This document shows positions 9,705-18,847 of a stretch of 64,000 nt of DNA, in pieces. The position numbers were made by a program, and so were the translations under genes. Below the pieces are notes generated by a model, which was not told where the DNA came from, ran no database searches, and saw nothing but the letters and a program-made list of their open reading frames with translations. Position 1 is the first letter of the stretch. Each line of letters begins with the position of its first letter. Source of the stretch: Mesobacillus harenae (GTDB lineage Bacteria; Bacillota; Bacilli; Bacillales; Cytobacillaceae); assembly GCF_013343715.1 (NCBI RefSeq), contig NZ_JABUNR010000017.1:26835-90834 (forward strand), given 5' to 3'.

Positions 9705-9953
9705 ATGTCTTATGAAAAAGTATCGCAGGCACAAAATATAATAGTAGGAACAAAGCAAACGGTAAAAGCCCTAAAGGCTGGGGATATCATTGAACTGGTT
9801 ATTGCGGAAGATGCTGATCCAAAGGTGACGGCGAAAGTTCTTCAAGCAGCCAAGGAAGTGAAGGTTCCTGTAACGCGTGTTGACTCGATGAAAAAACTCG
9901 GGAAAGCTTGCGGGATAGAAGTCGGGGCAGCTACTGTAGCTATAACTAAGTAA
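9705..9953 (+). CDS. rplGB: L7Ae-family K-turn binding protein (YbxF / L7Ae-like)
   Basis: An 82-aa protein of the L7Ae/L30e/S12e/Gadd45 family, known in Bacillus as YbxF, which binds kink-turn RNA. The start is the ATG at 9705 (MSYEKVSQAQNIIVGTKQTV) with TGGAGGAT upstream; an in-frame extension to 9651 would begin inside the promoter and is rejected. The C-terminal signature SMKKLGKACGIEVGAATVAI is clear. First gene of the str operon, as in B. subtilis. Confidence 0.93.
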   Translation: MSYEKVSQAQNIIVGTKQTVKALKAGDIIELVIAEDADPKVTAKVLQAAKEVKVPVTRVDSMKKLGKACGIEVGAATVAITK

Positions 9954-10056
9954 AAAACTGTTTTTGCGGAACGATCTCTGCAAGGACTTTGTTTTTATTT
10001 AAAAATGAACCACCTGGATGTGTGGGCTTACCAAAAAAGTGAAGGGAGGAAAAATC

Positions 10057-10479
10057 ATGCCTACAATTAATCAATTAGTGCGCAAGCCTCGGAAATCTGC
10101 TGAGGAAAAGTCAAAATCACCTGCGCTTAATAAAGGTTACAACAGCTTCAAGAAAGCACAGACTAACGTTACTTCTCCACAAAAACGTGGTGTATGTACA
10201 CGTGTTGGTACTATGACTCCGAAGAAGCCTAACTCGGCATTACGTAAGTATGCTCGTGTACGCTTAACTAACGGAATTGAGGTTACAGCTTACATTCCTG
10301 GTATCGGACACAACCTTCAAGAGCACAGTGTTGTTCTTATTCGTGGAGGACGTGTAAAGGACTTACCGGGTGTACGTTACCATATCGTACGTGGAGCTCT
10401 TGATACAGCTGGTGTTAACAATCGTATGCAAGGCCGTTCTAAATACGGTACTAAGAGACCAAAAGCAGCTAAGAAGTAA
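10057..10479 (+). CDS. rpsL: 30S ribosomal protein S12
   Basis: Decoding-centre protein, 140 aa. ATG at 10057 follows AAGGGAGG; an upstream in-frame ATG at 10018 lies before this RBS and is rejected. The loop TMTPKKPNSALRKYARVRL keeps Lys at position 56, the site of classical streptomycin resistance, so the allele looks streptomycin-sensitive. Second loop GGRVKDLPGVRYHIVRG is also wild type. Part of rplGB-rpsL-rpsG-fusA-tuf. Confidence 0.98.
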   Translation: MPTINQLVRKPRKSAEEKSKSPALNKGYNSFKKAQTNVTSPQKRGVCTRVGTMTPKKPNSALRKYARVRLTNGIEVTAYIPGIGHNLQEHSVVLIRGGRVKDLPGVRYHIVRGALDTAGVNNRMQGRSKYGTKRPKAAKK

Positions 10480-10521
10480 CAATAAAACATTCAATCAGTT
10501 TTGCTGAAAGGAGGAAAAAAT

Positions 10522-10992
10522 ATGCCACGTAAAGGTCCAGTTGCAAAGAGAGACGTTTTACCTGATCCGATATATAACTCAAAGTTAGTTACTCGTTTAA
10601 TTAACAAAATGATGATCGATGGTAAAAGAGGTAAGTCTCAAACCATTTTATATAATGCATTCGATATCATCCGTGAGCGTTCAGGCAAAGAGCCTATGGA
10701 AGTGTTCGAACAAGCTCTTAAGAATATCATGCCTGTTCTAGAAGTAAAAGCACGCCGTGTTGGTGGTGCAAACTATCAAGTACCAATTGAGGTGCGTCCT
10801 GATCGCCGTACCACTTTAGGTCTTCGCTGGTTGGTAAACTATGCTCGTCTTCGCGGTGAGAAGACAATGGAAGAGCGTTTAGCTAATGAAATTTTAGATG
10901 CTGCTAACAGTGCAGGAGCATCCGTTAAGAAGCGTGAAGATACACACAAAATGGCTGAAGCAAACAAAGCGTTTGCTCACTATCGTTGGTAA
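10522..10992 (+). CDS. rpsG: 30S ribosomal protein S7
   Basis: 16S rRNA 3' major-domain assembly initiator, 156 aa, start MPRKGPVAKRDVLPDPIYNS at 10522 after AAAGGAGG. The conserved C-terminal KREDTHKMAEANKAFAHYRW is intact. Sits 42 bp after rpsL and 48 bp before fusA in the str operon. Confidence 0.98.
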   Translation: MPRKGPVAKRDVLPDPIYNSKLVTRLINKMMIDGKRGKSQTILYNAFDIIRERSGKEPMEVFEQALKNIMPVLEVKARRVGGANYQVPIEVRPDRRTTLGLRWLVNYARLRGEKTMEERLANEILDAANSAGASVKKREDTHKMAEANKAFAHYRW

Positions 10993-11040
10993 TCTAACCT
11001 TCAACTATAAAACACTCATACTAGGAAGGAGAAAGACCCA

Positions 11041-13119
11041 ATGGCAAGAGAGTTCTCCTTATTTAACACTCGTAATATCGGTATCATGGCACATATTGAT
11101 GCTGGTAAAACAACAACTACAGAGCGTGTCCTTTATTATACTGGCCGTATCCACAAGATCGGTGAAACACATGAAGGTGCGTCTCAAATGGACTGGATGG
11201 AGCAGGAACAGGAGCGCGGAATCACTATTACATCTGCAGCGACAACTGCTTCATGGAAAGGCCATCGCGTTAACATCATCGATACTCCGGGACACGTAGA
11301 CTTCACAGTAGAAGTTGAACGTTCCCTTCGTGTTCTTGATGGAGCAGTAGCTGTACTTGATGCACAGTCCGGAGTTGAGCCGCAAACTGAAACAGTTTGG
11401 CGCCAAGCAACTACTTACGGTGTACCACGTGTAGTTTTTGTAAATAAAATGGATAAAATTGGTGCAGATTTCTTGTACTCTTTGAAAACTCTTCACGATC
11501 GTCTTCAGGCAAATGCTGCTGCAATTCAATTACCGATTGGTGCTGAAGATCAATTCGAAGGCATTATTGATCTAATTGATATGACAGCTACATTCTATGG
11601 TAACGACCTTGGAACTGATATTCAGGTTGGAGAAATTCCAGAGGATTATAGAGCACAAGCTGAAGAATACCGTGAGAAGTTAATAGAAGCAGTTTCAGAG
11701 TTTGATGAAGAATTAATGGAAAAGTATCTTGGCGGAGAAGAAATCTCTAACGATGAACTGAAAGTTGCGATTCGTAAAGGTACTGTAAACGTTGAATTCT
11801 ATCCAGTTATCTGTGGATCTGCTTTTAAAAACAAAGGTGTTCAAAAAATGCTTGACGCTGTTATTGATTACCTTCCATCTCCGCTGGATGTTCCTGCTAT
11901 CAACGGCACACTACCAGATACAGAAGAAGCTGTAGAGCGTCATGCCGATGATTCAGAGCCATTCTCAGCACTAGCGTTTAAAGTTATGACTGACCCTTAT
12001 GTCGGTAAATTAACGTTCTTCCGTGTATACTCAGGTACATTGAACTCAGGTTCTTATGTTCAAAACTCTACTAAGGGCAAGCGTGAGCGTGTAGGACGTA
12101 TCCTGCAAATGCATGCAAACTCTCGTGAAGAGATTTCAGTAGTATATGCTGGGGATATCGCAGCTGCAGTTGGACTGAAGGATACAACTACTGGTGACAC
12201 TTTATGTGATGAAAAGAGCCTAGTTATTCTTGAATCAATGGAATTCCCTGAACCGGTAATTTCCCTTTCGATTGAGCCTAAATCGAAAGCTGACCAAGAT
12301 AAAATGACAACAGCTCTACAAAAATTACAAGAAGAAGATCCAACTTTCCGTGCACATACTGACCAGGAAACTGGACAGGTTATCATTGCAGGTATGGGTG
12401 AGCTTCACCTTGACATCCTTGTTGACCGTATGCGCCGTGAATTTAAAGTAGAAGCAAATGTAGGTGCTCCTCAGGTAGCTTACCGTGAGACTTTCCGTGG
12501 ATCTGCTTCAGTTGAAGGTAAATTCGCACGCCAATCTGGTGGACGTGGACAATATGGACACGTTTGGATCGAGTTTTCTCCTAACGAAGAAGGTAAAGGA
12601 TTTGAGTTTGTAAACGGCATCGTTGGTGGGGTAGTTCCTCGTGAATATATTCCTGCTGTACAAGCGGGCCTTGTAGACTCACTAGATCGCGGTGTTCTTG
12701 CTGGATACCCACTTGTTGATATCAAAGCAAGACTATTTGACGGATCTTACCATGATGTTGACTCTAGTGAAATGGCGTTCAAAATTGCTGCTTCTATGGC
12801 ACTGAAAAACGCTGCCTCTAAATGTAAGCCAGTAATTCTTGAGCCTGTTATGAAGGTTGAAGTTGTCATTCCAGAGGAATACATGGGAGATATTATGGGA
12901 GACGTTACTTCCCGTCGTGGACGTGTAGAAGGTATGGAAGCACGCGGAAATGCACAGGTTGTACGCGCAATGGTTCCACTTTCTGAAATGTTTGGTTACG
13001 CTACATCCCTTCGTTCTAATACACAGGGACGCGGAACTTTCTCAATGCATTTTGATCACTACGAAGAAGTACCAAAGTCGATCTCTGAAGAAATCATCAA
13101 AAAGAATAAAGGCGAATAA
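11041..13119 (+). CDS. fusA: Elongation factor G
   Basis: Ribosomal translocase GTPase, 692 aa. G1 motif GHIDAGKTTTTERVLYYTG (about residues 17-35), G2/switch RGITITSAATT, G3 DTPGHVDF, G4 NKMDKIGADF and domain IV tip region GGRGQYGHVWIEF are visible. RBS AAGGAGAAAG. Sequence ends EEIIKKNKGE. No sign of a second copy or truncation. Confidence 0.99.
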   Translation: MAREFSLFNTRNIGIMAHIDAGKTTTTERVLYYTGRIHKIGETHEGASQMDWMEQEQERGITITSAATTASWKGHRVNIIDTPGHVDFTVEVERSLRVLDGAVAVLDAQSGVEPQTETVWRQATTYGVPRVVFVNKMDKIGADFLYSLKTLHDRLQANAAAIQLPIGAEDQFEGIIDLIDMTATFYGNDLGTDIQVGEIPEDYRAQAEEYREKLIEAVSEFDEELMEKYLGGEEISNDELKVAIRKGTVNVEFYPVICGSAFKNKGVQKMLDAVIDYLPSPLDVPAINGTLPDTEEAVERHADDSEPFSALAFKVMTDPYVGKLTFFRVYSGTLNSGSYVQNSTKGKRERVGRILQMHANSREEISVVYAGDIAAAVGLKDTTTGDTLCDEKSLVILESMEFPEPVISLSIEPKSKADQDKMTTALQKLQEEDPTFRAHTDQETGQVIIAGMGELHLDILVDRMRREFKVEANVGAPQVAYRETFRGSASVEGKFARQSGGRGQYGHVWIEFSPNEEGKGFEFVNGIVGGVVPREYIPAVQAGLVDSLDRGVLAGYPLVDIKARLFDGSYHDVDSSEMAFKIAASMALKNAASKCKPVILEPVMKVEVVIPEEYMGDIMGDVTSRRGRVEGMEARGNAQVVRAMVPLSEMFGYATSLRSNTQGRGTFSMHFDHYEEVPKSISEEIIKKNKGE

Positions 13120-13168
13120 TTGATTTTCGTCCTTTAATCCAGTATAACTACTAATGTAAGCATGGAAG

Positions 13169-13197
13169 CTGTGCAGAGTGTATATCATTTTGCACAG
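13169..13197 (+). other. Hairpin between fusA and tuf
   Basis: A 7-bp perfect stem CTGTGCA / TGCACAG with a 15-nt loop, 50 nt after fusA and 53 nt before tuf. Not followed directly by T, but a T9A8 tract lies just before the tuf RBS. It may be a processing or attenuation element that lets tuf be expressed differently from fusA. Confidence 0.35.
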
Positions 13198-13249
13198 TCC
13201 AAAATATACTTAATTTTATTTTTTTTTAAAAAAAAGGAGGAAATTCCTA

Positions 13250-14437
13250 ATGGGTAAAGCTAAATTCGATCGTTCTAAGCCACACGTAAACATCGGTACT
13301 ATTGGTCACGTTGACCATGGTAAAACAACTTTAACTGCTGCTATCACTACTGTACTTTCTAAGTCTGGTGGCGGAGAAGCACGCGGATATGATCAAATTG
13401 ACGCGGCTCCAGAAGAAAAAGAGCGCGGAATCACTATCAACACTTCTCACGTTGAGTATGAAACTGCTAACCGTCACTATGCACACGTTGACTGCCCAGG
13501 ACACGCTGACTATGTTAAAAACATGATCACTGGTGCTGCACAAATGGACGGCGGTATCCTAGTAGTATCTGCTGCTGATGGCCCAATGCCACAAACTCGT
13601 GAGCACATTCTTCTATCTCGCCAGGTAGGTGTACCTTTCCTTGTTGTTTTCATGAACAAGTGCGACATGGTTGACGATGAAGAGCTTCTTGAACTAGTTG
13701 AAATGGAAGTTCGCGATCTTCTTACTGAATATGAGTTCCCTGGTGATGACCTTCCAGTTATCAAAGGTTCTGCTCTTAAAGCTCTTGAAGGAGACGCTGC
13801 TTGGGAAGAAAAAATCGTTGAGCTTATGGCTGCAGTTGACGAATACATTCCAAACCCAACTCGTGACACTGACAAGCCATTCATGATGCCTGTTGAGGAT
13901 GTATTCTCAATTACAGGACGTGGAACTGTTGCTACTGGCCGTGTTGAGCGTGGAAAAGTTAAAGTCGGTGACGTAATCGAAATCATCGGTTTAACTGAAG
14001 AGCCAAAATCTACTACAGTTACAGGTGTAGAAATGTTCCGTAAGCTTCTTGACTATGCAGAAGCTGGCGACAACATTGGAGCTCTACTTCGTGGTGTTGC
14101 TCGTGAAGAAATCCAGCGTGGCCAAGTTTTGGCTAAGCCAGGCTCTATCACTCCACACACTAAGTTCAAAGCTGAAGTTTATGTTTTATCTAAAGAAGAA
14201 GGTGGACGTCACACTCCATTCTTCACTAACTACCGCCCACAGTTCTACTTCCGTACAACTGACGTAACTGGTATCTGCAACCTTCCTGAAGGCGTAGAAA
14301 TGGTTATGCCTGGCGATAACATCGAAATGACTGTTGAACTGATTTCTCCAATCGCTATCGAAGAAGGAACTAAGTTCTCTATTCGTGAAGGTGGCCGTAC
14401 AGTAGGCGCTGGCGTTGTAGCAACTATTCAAGAGTAG
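13250..14437 (+). CDS. tuf: Elongation factor Tu
   Basis: GTPase that delivers aminoacyl-tRNA, 395 aa. G1 GHVDHGKTTLTAAIT, switch RGITINTSHVEYET, G3 DCPGHADYVKNM, G4 NKCDM and domain 2/3 motifs TGRGTVATGRVERG and FRTTDVTG are present. A long A-run then AAAGGAGGAAATTCCTA forms the RBS. Last gene of the str operon, followed by a very strong terminator. Confidence 0.99.
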   Translation: MGKAKFDRSKPHVNIGTIGHVDHGKTTLTAAITTVLSKSGGGEARGYDQIDAAPEEKERGITINTSHVEYETANRHYAHVDCPGHADYVKNMITGAAQMDGGILVVSAADGPMPQTREHILLSRQVGVPFLVVFMNKCDMVDDEELLELVEMEVRDLLTEYEFPGDDLPVIKGSALKALEGDAAWEEKIVELMAAVDEYIPNPTRDTDKPFMMPVEDVFSITGRGTVATGRVERGKVKVGDVIEIIGLTEEPKSTTVTGVEMFRKLLDYAEAGDNIGALLRGVAREEIQRGQVLAKPGSITPHTKFKAEVYVLSKEEGGRHTPFFTNYRPQFYFRTTDVTGICNLPEGVEMVMPGDNIEMTVELISPIAIEEGTKFSIREGGRTVGAGVVATIQE

Positions 14438-14445
14438 TAATAATG

Positions 14446-14484
14446 AAAAAACGGATGGGTGACGACCCATCCGTTTTTTTTTTT
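14446..14484 (+). terminator. Intrinsic terminator after tuf
   Basis: A-run, stem ACGGATGGGT / ACCCATCCGT with a gacg tetraloop, then 11 T. Textbook rho-independent terminator of the str operon. Confidence 0.96.
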
Positions 14485-14667
14485 GCAGAGAATTATAAAA
14501 CAACTCCTGTGTAAATATAATCTAACGTTTTTTCCCCTTTCATCCACAAGTATAAAATATCTCAAAATATCTTTGTCATTTTGATATCAATCCTGTATAT
14601 CAGCAAAATATTATTGAAATAAGTTGAAAATATTTACAGTAAAATTCACTAAATGTTCATATTTAAC

Positions 14668-14696
14668 TTGACGGCTTTGCACTAGCATAATATTCT
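14668..14696 (+). promoter_or_regulatory. Candidate sigma-A promoter of the LuxR-type regulator
   Basis: TTGACG, 17-bp spacer, TATTCT, 50 bp before the GTG start at 14747. The preceding 180 bp after the tuf terminator are AT-rich and show no gene. Confidence 0.5.
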
Positions 14697-14746
14697 TGTA
14701 TTAAATGGATAAAAAATTCTGAAAATAAAATAAAGGAACGAGGAGA

Positions 14747-16303
14747 GTGGCAAGCTTGATTATTTCACTCAACAGCCAAATGAACCAGCTGATCGGGCAA
14801 GCAGCTTCCATTATCCAACTGCATAAGGAAGAGATACAAAAAGAGTGGGATCAAATTTTTTTTCGATTGAAACAAAACGAGACGCTTATCGACTGTGGTC
14901 CTGAAGCGCCAGATCAGCTTCAGTTAATTTCAAACCTGTTTTGGAAACATCTTTCAAGCTTTTCCTCATCAGAATCTGATAATGCATTCAGCGGCCTCCA
15001 GGATGATTGGGCTTTACAATTAGAAGAGCCATTTAGCTCCCATAAATTAATTTTAATTTTTACCATGCTTGAGAATGCCATTCATAAAGTCATTGGCAAA
15101 AATAGCAATGTGGATTACCAAGTTCATCAATCTGTTCAGCATTTCTTCTCATTAATTGTCCAACGTTTTTTCACAAAAACCAAGCTCGAACTGTTAGATG
15201 TCGATTATTTTATATCTCAAATATTTAGTAAAGATGAAAATCTGTTTTTATGGGCTGCAAAAATTAATAACGAAGATAACAGTATATTTAAGATTTCAAG
15301 CTTTACCCCTCATCGAAAGCTAGTCATTGACCATGAATGGATAAACATGGTCAAGACTCTTCAGGGCCCCTCACTTAGTCTCTTGTCAGATGCTGTTCTA
15401 CGTCTGTTAATGGATTCGCTTCCATCTGATCAACTTGATGTATTTCCCCTTAATATGGGGCCTGACACATATTTGTTTTGTATCAATAAAGAGGATGCTG
15501 AACAAATAAAGCCTTTTTTCACGTTATCCTTGGAACTGTTGAAACAAAACGAAGTAGCACAGCAAAATATGCAGGTGAAAAGTGACTGGAAGGATTCGCT
15601 GATTCTTTTTGATGAGTGGATTATGCTGGCGAGAAACTTTGAGGAAGCGGTCGACAAGGTTGTGAGCGGTTTTGTTCATTACCTCCCTTTTAAAAGGGCG
15701 GCTTTATTCTATTATACCGAAACAGAAAATGGTGATGAAGTTGGCCTTGGGGTAATGGGCCATAAAATTGATACGACGGATATACGAAACATTCGAGAGA
15801 ACTTGAATAATATTCCTCAGATCAAAAAGACGATGACCAGAATCCAGCCATTATATGTGCCTAGTGCACAGAATATACTGCCCGAGAAATTTGTGGAGCA
15901 ATTCGAACTAAAATCATTAGTAGTTGTACCGATTTATAGTGCATCCAATAATCAAGTATGGGGTGGTGTTTTCCTCGACCAAGGAGAAGGGAAAGCATTT
16001 GAAGTGCCTGAAATGATTTTATCAGTCATTACTAAGTTCGGACAGCATGCAGGGGAGGTATTATCTAAATATTCCCCACATATTAGTCAGTCCCTGTCCG
16101 CCCCTGATAAAGGGAAGCTAACAGCGAGAGAGATTGAAATATTAAGGCTGATGGCAGAAGGGAAAACTATTGATGAGGCTGCTGATAAACTGTTTTTAAG
16201 CAAATATACAGTAAGGGACTATATATCTTTTATCATTAAGAAGCTGGATGCCCAAAACCGTACTCAGGCAATTGCTAAAGCTATTCGGCAAGGGATTATC
16301 TAA
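14747..16303 (+). CDS. LuxR-family transcriptional regulator with GAF domain
   Basis: A 518-aa cytoplasmic regulator. The N-terminal ~280 residues are not recognised. Residues about 290-440 look like a GAF sensor domain (FEEAVDKVVSGFVHYLPFKR to VWGGVFLDQGEGKAF). The C-terminus is a clear LuxR/NarL helix-turn-helix beginning LTAREIEILRLMAEGKTIDE and continuing with the recognition helix LSKYTVRDYISFIIKKLDA. Start: GTG at 14747 with AAGGA nine bases upstream; a TTG at 14756 is an alternative. It has its own promoter and stands alone, convergent with the next gene. It is the only regulator beside the R2lox/alcohol/aldehyde dehydrogenase module, so I infer that it senses a small molecule and controls that module. 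Confidence 0.85.
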   Translation: MASLIISLNSQMNQLIGQAASIIQLHKEEIQKEWDQIFFRLKQNETLIDCGPEAPDQLQLISNLFWKHLSSFSSSESDNAFSGLQDDWALQLEEPFSSHKLILIFTMLENAIHKVIGKNSNVDYQVHQSVQHFFSLIVQRFFTKTKLELLDVDYFISQIFSKDENLFLWAAKINNEDNSIFKISSFTPHRKLVIDHEWINMVKTLQGPSLSLLSDAVLRLLMDSLPSDQLDVFPLNMGPDTYLFCINKEDAEQIKPFFTLSLELLKQNEVAQQNMQVKSDWKDSLILFDEWIMLARNFEEAVDKVVSGFVHYLPFKRAALFYYTETENGDEVGLGVMGHKIDTTDIRNIRENLNNIPQIKKTMTRIQPLYVPSAQNILPEKFVEQFELKSLVVVPIYSASNNQVWGGVFLDQGEGKAFEVPEMILSVITKFGQHAGEVLSKYSPHISQSLSAPDKGKLTAREIEILRLMAEGKTIDEAADKLFLSKYTVRDYISFIIKKLDAQNRTQAIAKAIRQGII

Positions 16304-16306
16304 AGG

Positions 16307-16333
16307 AAGCCAGAGGGGTTAACCCAATGGCTT
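16307..16333. terminator. Nested inverted repeat between convergent genes
   Basis: AAGCCA-ga-GGGTTAACCC-aa-TGGCTT lies immediately after the regulator stop and about 30 bp before the end of the convergent gene. The stem is symmetric but no T-run follows on either strand, so termination is only likely, not certain. Confidence 0.4.
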
Positions 16334-16363
16334 TATATATATGATTTAATAGTTATGGATTTG

Positions 16364-16846
16364 TTAAAATCCCTGGCTCCTAATGATGCGGTTAGTCATT
16401 GATTCATTGTTATTTTGTGAATTATTCGCATCCTCAAGGAGGGTGACGATTTTTCCGATGTTGTTTTCCAGGTTTACTAAGCGCTGCTCCAGTTGTGCAA
16501 GTTTAATATTATCGGATACAGAGGGTTCTTTATCTGAAGTCATTTCCTCTGCTGCTGCTATTTGATCCATTGTCTTACCGACAATCAATTCCTGCCAGCG
16601 GTCACTAATGTCATATTTAGCTTTAAGCAGCCACATGACAATATCTTTAGTAGAATAATCATCAAGGAAAACCTCAAGCATTGCGTCTTTAAAGGTTTCC
16701 CTTTTTCCTGGAACACCGTGGTCCTTGCCATAAAGGAGATGTTTTTCAATGATCGTTTCGATTTGGGGATTATTTGGACCACCGCTTTGTTTATAAAAGG
16801 CTCGGATCCGTTCGTTCATTGTCTTTTTTTCTTGATCGTCTCTCAT
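16364..16846 (-). CDS. Hypothetical protein with C-terminal coiled coil
   Basis: A 160-aa soluble acidic protein I do not recognise. The start MRDDQEKKTMNERIRAFYKQ at 16846 follows AAAGGAGGTAAAAAT; an in-frame ATG six codons upstream precedes that RBS and is rejected. The C-terminal third (KLAQLEQRLVNLENNIGKIV) has heptad spacing typical of a coiled coil. It follows the AarF-like gene by about 24 bp on the same strand, so the two are probably co-transcribed and may work together. Confidence 0.75.
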   Translation of the reverse strand: MRDDQEKKTMNERIRAFYKQSGGPNNPQIETIIEKHLLYGKDHGVPGKRETFKDAMLEVFLDDYSTKDIVMWLLKAKYDISDRWQELIVGKTMDQIAAAEEMTSDKEPSVSDNIKLAQLEQRLVNLENNIGKIVTLLEDANNSQNNNESMTNRIIRSQGF

Positions 16847-16870
16847 ATTTTTACCTCCTTTCATGCACTA

Positions 16871-18625
16871 TTAAAATAAGGATCGTACTTTCCTAGTCCG
16901 CCAGATCCTCCACAGTAAAAAGAAACCTAAAATACCGCCCAATGCGAGACCAGAACTAGCAATTGTTTGCTTCGTTATTCCAAAAAATTCAGTTTGTGGC
17001 ATGTTGCTCATAATTAAGCCTGTTGCAATAATAATTGAAGAAACAATCATAGTTAAGGCAAGCCTGTTCATAATTTGATTGGCCATAGTTGCGGTTCGTT
17101 TATCTACTCGCATTTGTACGCTCATTCGGAAATCATTATGATAGAAGTGCTCTAGGATTTTATTTATTCGGCGTGGCACTGTACCAAATAGCTTAACTAC
17201 TTCAGTAATCCACGTGGCGTTTGCCCGGTAGTTAAACCTCCGTCCGATTACCCCCTTCATTACCGAGGTATCAGCTGATTCGACGACATGATGGTAGGAT
17301 ACTTCTGGGCAAATCCAGCGCGCAGTCCCTTCTGTAGCTGAAAATGCTTTTGCCCAAAGGGCTAAGCCATTAGGGATCTTACAGTAGTTCAACATTCCAA
17401 TGTTGATAATCTCAAGCACTAGTCTGCCCCAATTGTATTTATCCGCCTGGGTACTATTCACATAGTTTAGAAACATTGCTCTGTATTGATCCCTTAATTT
17501 TACAGTATCGGTATAGATTGTAGGAATTACGACATCAAGGGCGCATTCAGCTGCATCTTCTGCCTGGTTTAAGCGTGTGTGCATTAAGAATCGAAAGATG
17601 GCCTGGGTGTGCATTGTATCCATCTTCCCGACCATGCCCCAATCGATAGGAACTGCCTTTCTCGTATTTTTACAAATAAGAATATTGGACCCATGTGCAT
17701 CAGCGTGATAATTGCCGTTCATGAAAGATTCAATATAATAGTGGGCCAGGTCCAGCATTATAGAAAGACGCTCTTCAAAGGTAAAAAAGTCAACGGGAAA
17801 ATCTTTGATTGTCCAACCGTCAATAAATTCCATAACTAAAACGTTTTTAGTAGAGAGGTAGACCTCAGAACCGCGGAGCCACTCAAAGCGTTCGCCGGCT
17901 ATGCTGCGATGATGCTGCATTGTCTGAGCTTCCCGTTCCAAGTTTAATTCATTCATTGAACCGCTGTAATAATCAGTAACAAGCTCAATTAGATCCAGTG
18001 ACGCAGCAATCTCTACTGGAAGCTGCTTTTGTAACCGTTTAGTCCACTTTTTAATAATAGAAATGTCGGTTTGGAATAAGTTCTCCACAGTAGGGCGCAA
18101 TACTTTAACGGCTACGATCTCACCCGTTTTTAATTGTGCTCTGTATACCTGGGCAAGGGAAGCTGAACCGATTGGTTTTGTATCAATCCACGCAAATGAG
18201 TTGAGGCCCTCCGGAAGTTCATTTTCCAGTGTGTATTTGATATTGTCAAAAGAAATAGGCGGAACGCTATCAAGGAGCTTTTCTAGCTCAAGGGTAATTT
18301 CTTCAGGCAGAATATCGTTTCTGGTAACAAGTACTTGGCCGAGCTTAATAAATGTTGGCCCTAGTTCCTCAAAAGCCATTCTCATGCGATTACCGATCTT
18401 TCTGAGTTTGTCACTTTCTTTGGGAGTTCGGACCTGATGGCGAAACAATTTAAATAAACTAGAATCTTTAAAGATGTAACCAAGTCCATGTTTGGCGATG
18501 GTGCCAACTATTTTTCTTTCTCGCCTCCCTTTGGTGATCTTAGCTTTTTCTTCATCTATTTTTCTTTTTATGGCTTTAAGCTCCCGGCTGGAAGACTCCA
18601 ATAGATATGTTTCAGTAACAGCCAT
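16871..18625 (-). CDS. ABC1/AarF/UbiB family kinase-like protein
   Basis: A 584-aa atypical kinase-like ATPase of the ABC1 (AarF/UbiB/ADCK) family. Motifs: the family-specific KxGQ helix in GPTFIKLGQVLVTRNDILP (about 92-110), the Ala-rich loop GSASLAQVYRA, the catalytic Lys in VAVKVLRP, HADAHGSNILI (catalytic loop) and PIDWGMVGKMD (metal-binding Asp). Two hydrophobic segments near the C-terminus (ALTMIVSSIIIATGLIMSN and GLALGGILGFFLLWRI) predict membrane anchoring. ATG with AAGGAGGTTTGAA. Family members act in isoprenoid-lipid (quinone) or membrane-lipid biology; the role here is unknown, but the neighbouring SCP2 and R2lox genes also suggest lipids. Confidence 0.88.
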   Translation of the reverse strand: MAVTETYLLESSSRELKAIKRKIDEEKAKITKGRRERKIVGTIAKHGLGYIFKDSSLFKLFRHQVRTPKESDKLRKIGNRMRMAFEELGPTFIKLGQVLVTRNDILPEEITLELEKLLDSVPPISFDNIKYTLENELPEGLNSFAWIDTKPIGSASLAQVYRAQLKTGEIVAVKVLRPTVENLFQTDISIIKKWTKRLQKQLPVEIAASLDLIELVTDYYSGSMNELNLEREAQTMQHHRSIAGERFEWLRGSEVYLSTKNVLVMEFIDGWTIKDFPVDFFTFEERLSIMLDLAHYYIESFMNGNYHADAHGSNILICKNTRKAVPIDWGMVGKMDTMHTQAIFRFLMHTRLNQAEDAAECALDVVIPTIYTDTVKLRDQYRAMFLNYVNSTQADKYNWGRLVLEIINIGMLNYCKIPNGLALWAKAFSATEGTARWICPEVSYHHVVESADTSVMKGVIGRRFNYRANATWITEVVKLFGTVPRRINKILEHFYHNDFRMSVQMRVDKRTATMANQIMNRLALTMIVSSIIIATGLIMSNMPQTEFFGITKQTIASSGLALGGILGFFLLWRIWRTRKVRSLF

Positions 18626-18692
18626 TTCAAACCTCCTTATAAACAGTTAACAGCTTCACGTATTTAGCGTGTAATTTTATGTGTTCTATGCC

Positions 18693-18725
18693 TGTCGGGG
18701 CTGACCAGGCGCTTCCGCTTTTTTT
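18693..18725. repeat. Dispersed repeat type A, truncated 3' part
   Basis: Only the distal arm of type A remains: TGTCGGGGCTGACCAGGCGC then TTCCGC and a T-run. The same truncated piece in front of a type B unit occurs at 58084-58115. Confidence 0.75.
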
Positions 18726-18846
18726 ATCCAGCTTTGCCTCCTAGAAACTCGGAAAACTTCAGCTCCTCCGTCAGAAGCACAAAACGCTTCTTTGTCAGAG
18801 CCTCCAGTTTTCTCGTTTCTGGAAAGTCGGCTCCGCTTTTTTTATT
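18726..18846. repeat. Dispersed repeat type B
   Basis: Nested inverted repeat: AGAAAC-tcg-GAAAACT pairs with AGTTTTC-tc-GTTTCT, with an inner GAAGC-acaaaac-GCTTC hairpin and an end GGCTCCGCTTTTTTT. It shares the layout and the terminal CCGCTTTTT of type A but has different arms. The second copy is at 58119-58239. Confidence 0.75.
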
Positions 18847-18847
18847 A

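Noticed and set aside
13510..13986. 158-codon open frame opposite tuf
   Set aside because: Antisense shadow produced by the biased codon use of tuf; Ser/Arg-rich low-complexity translation.
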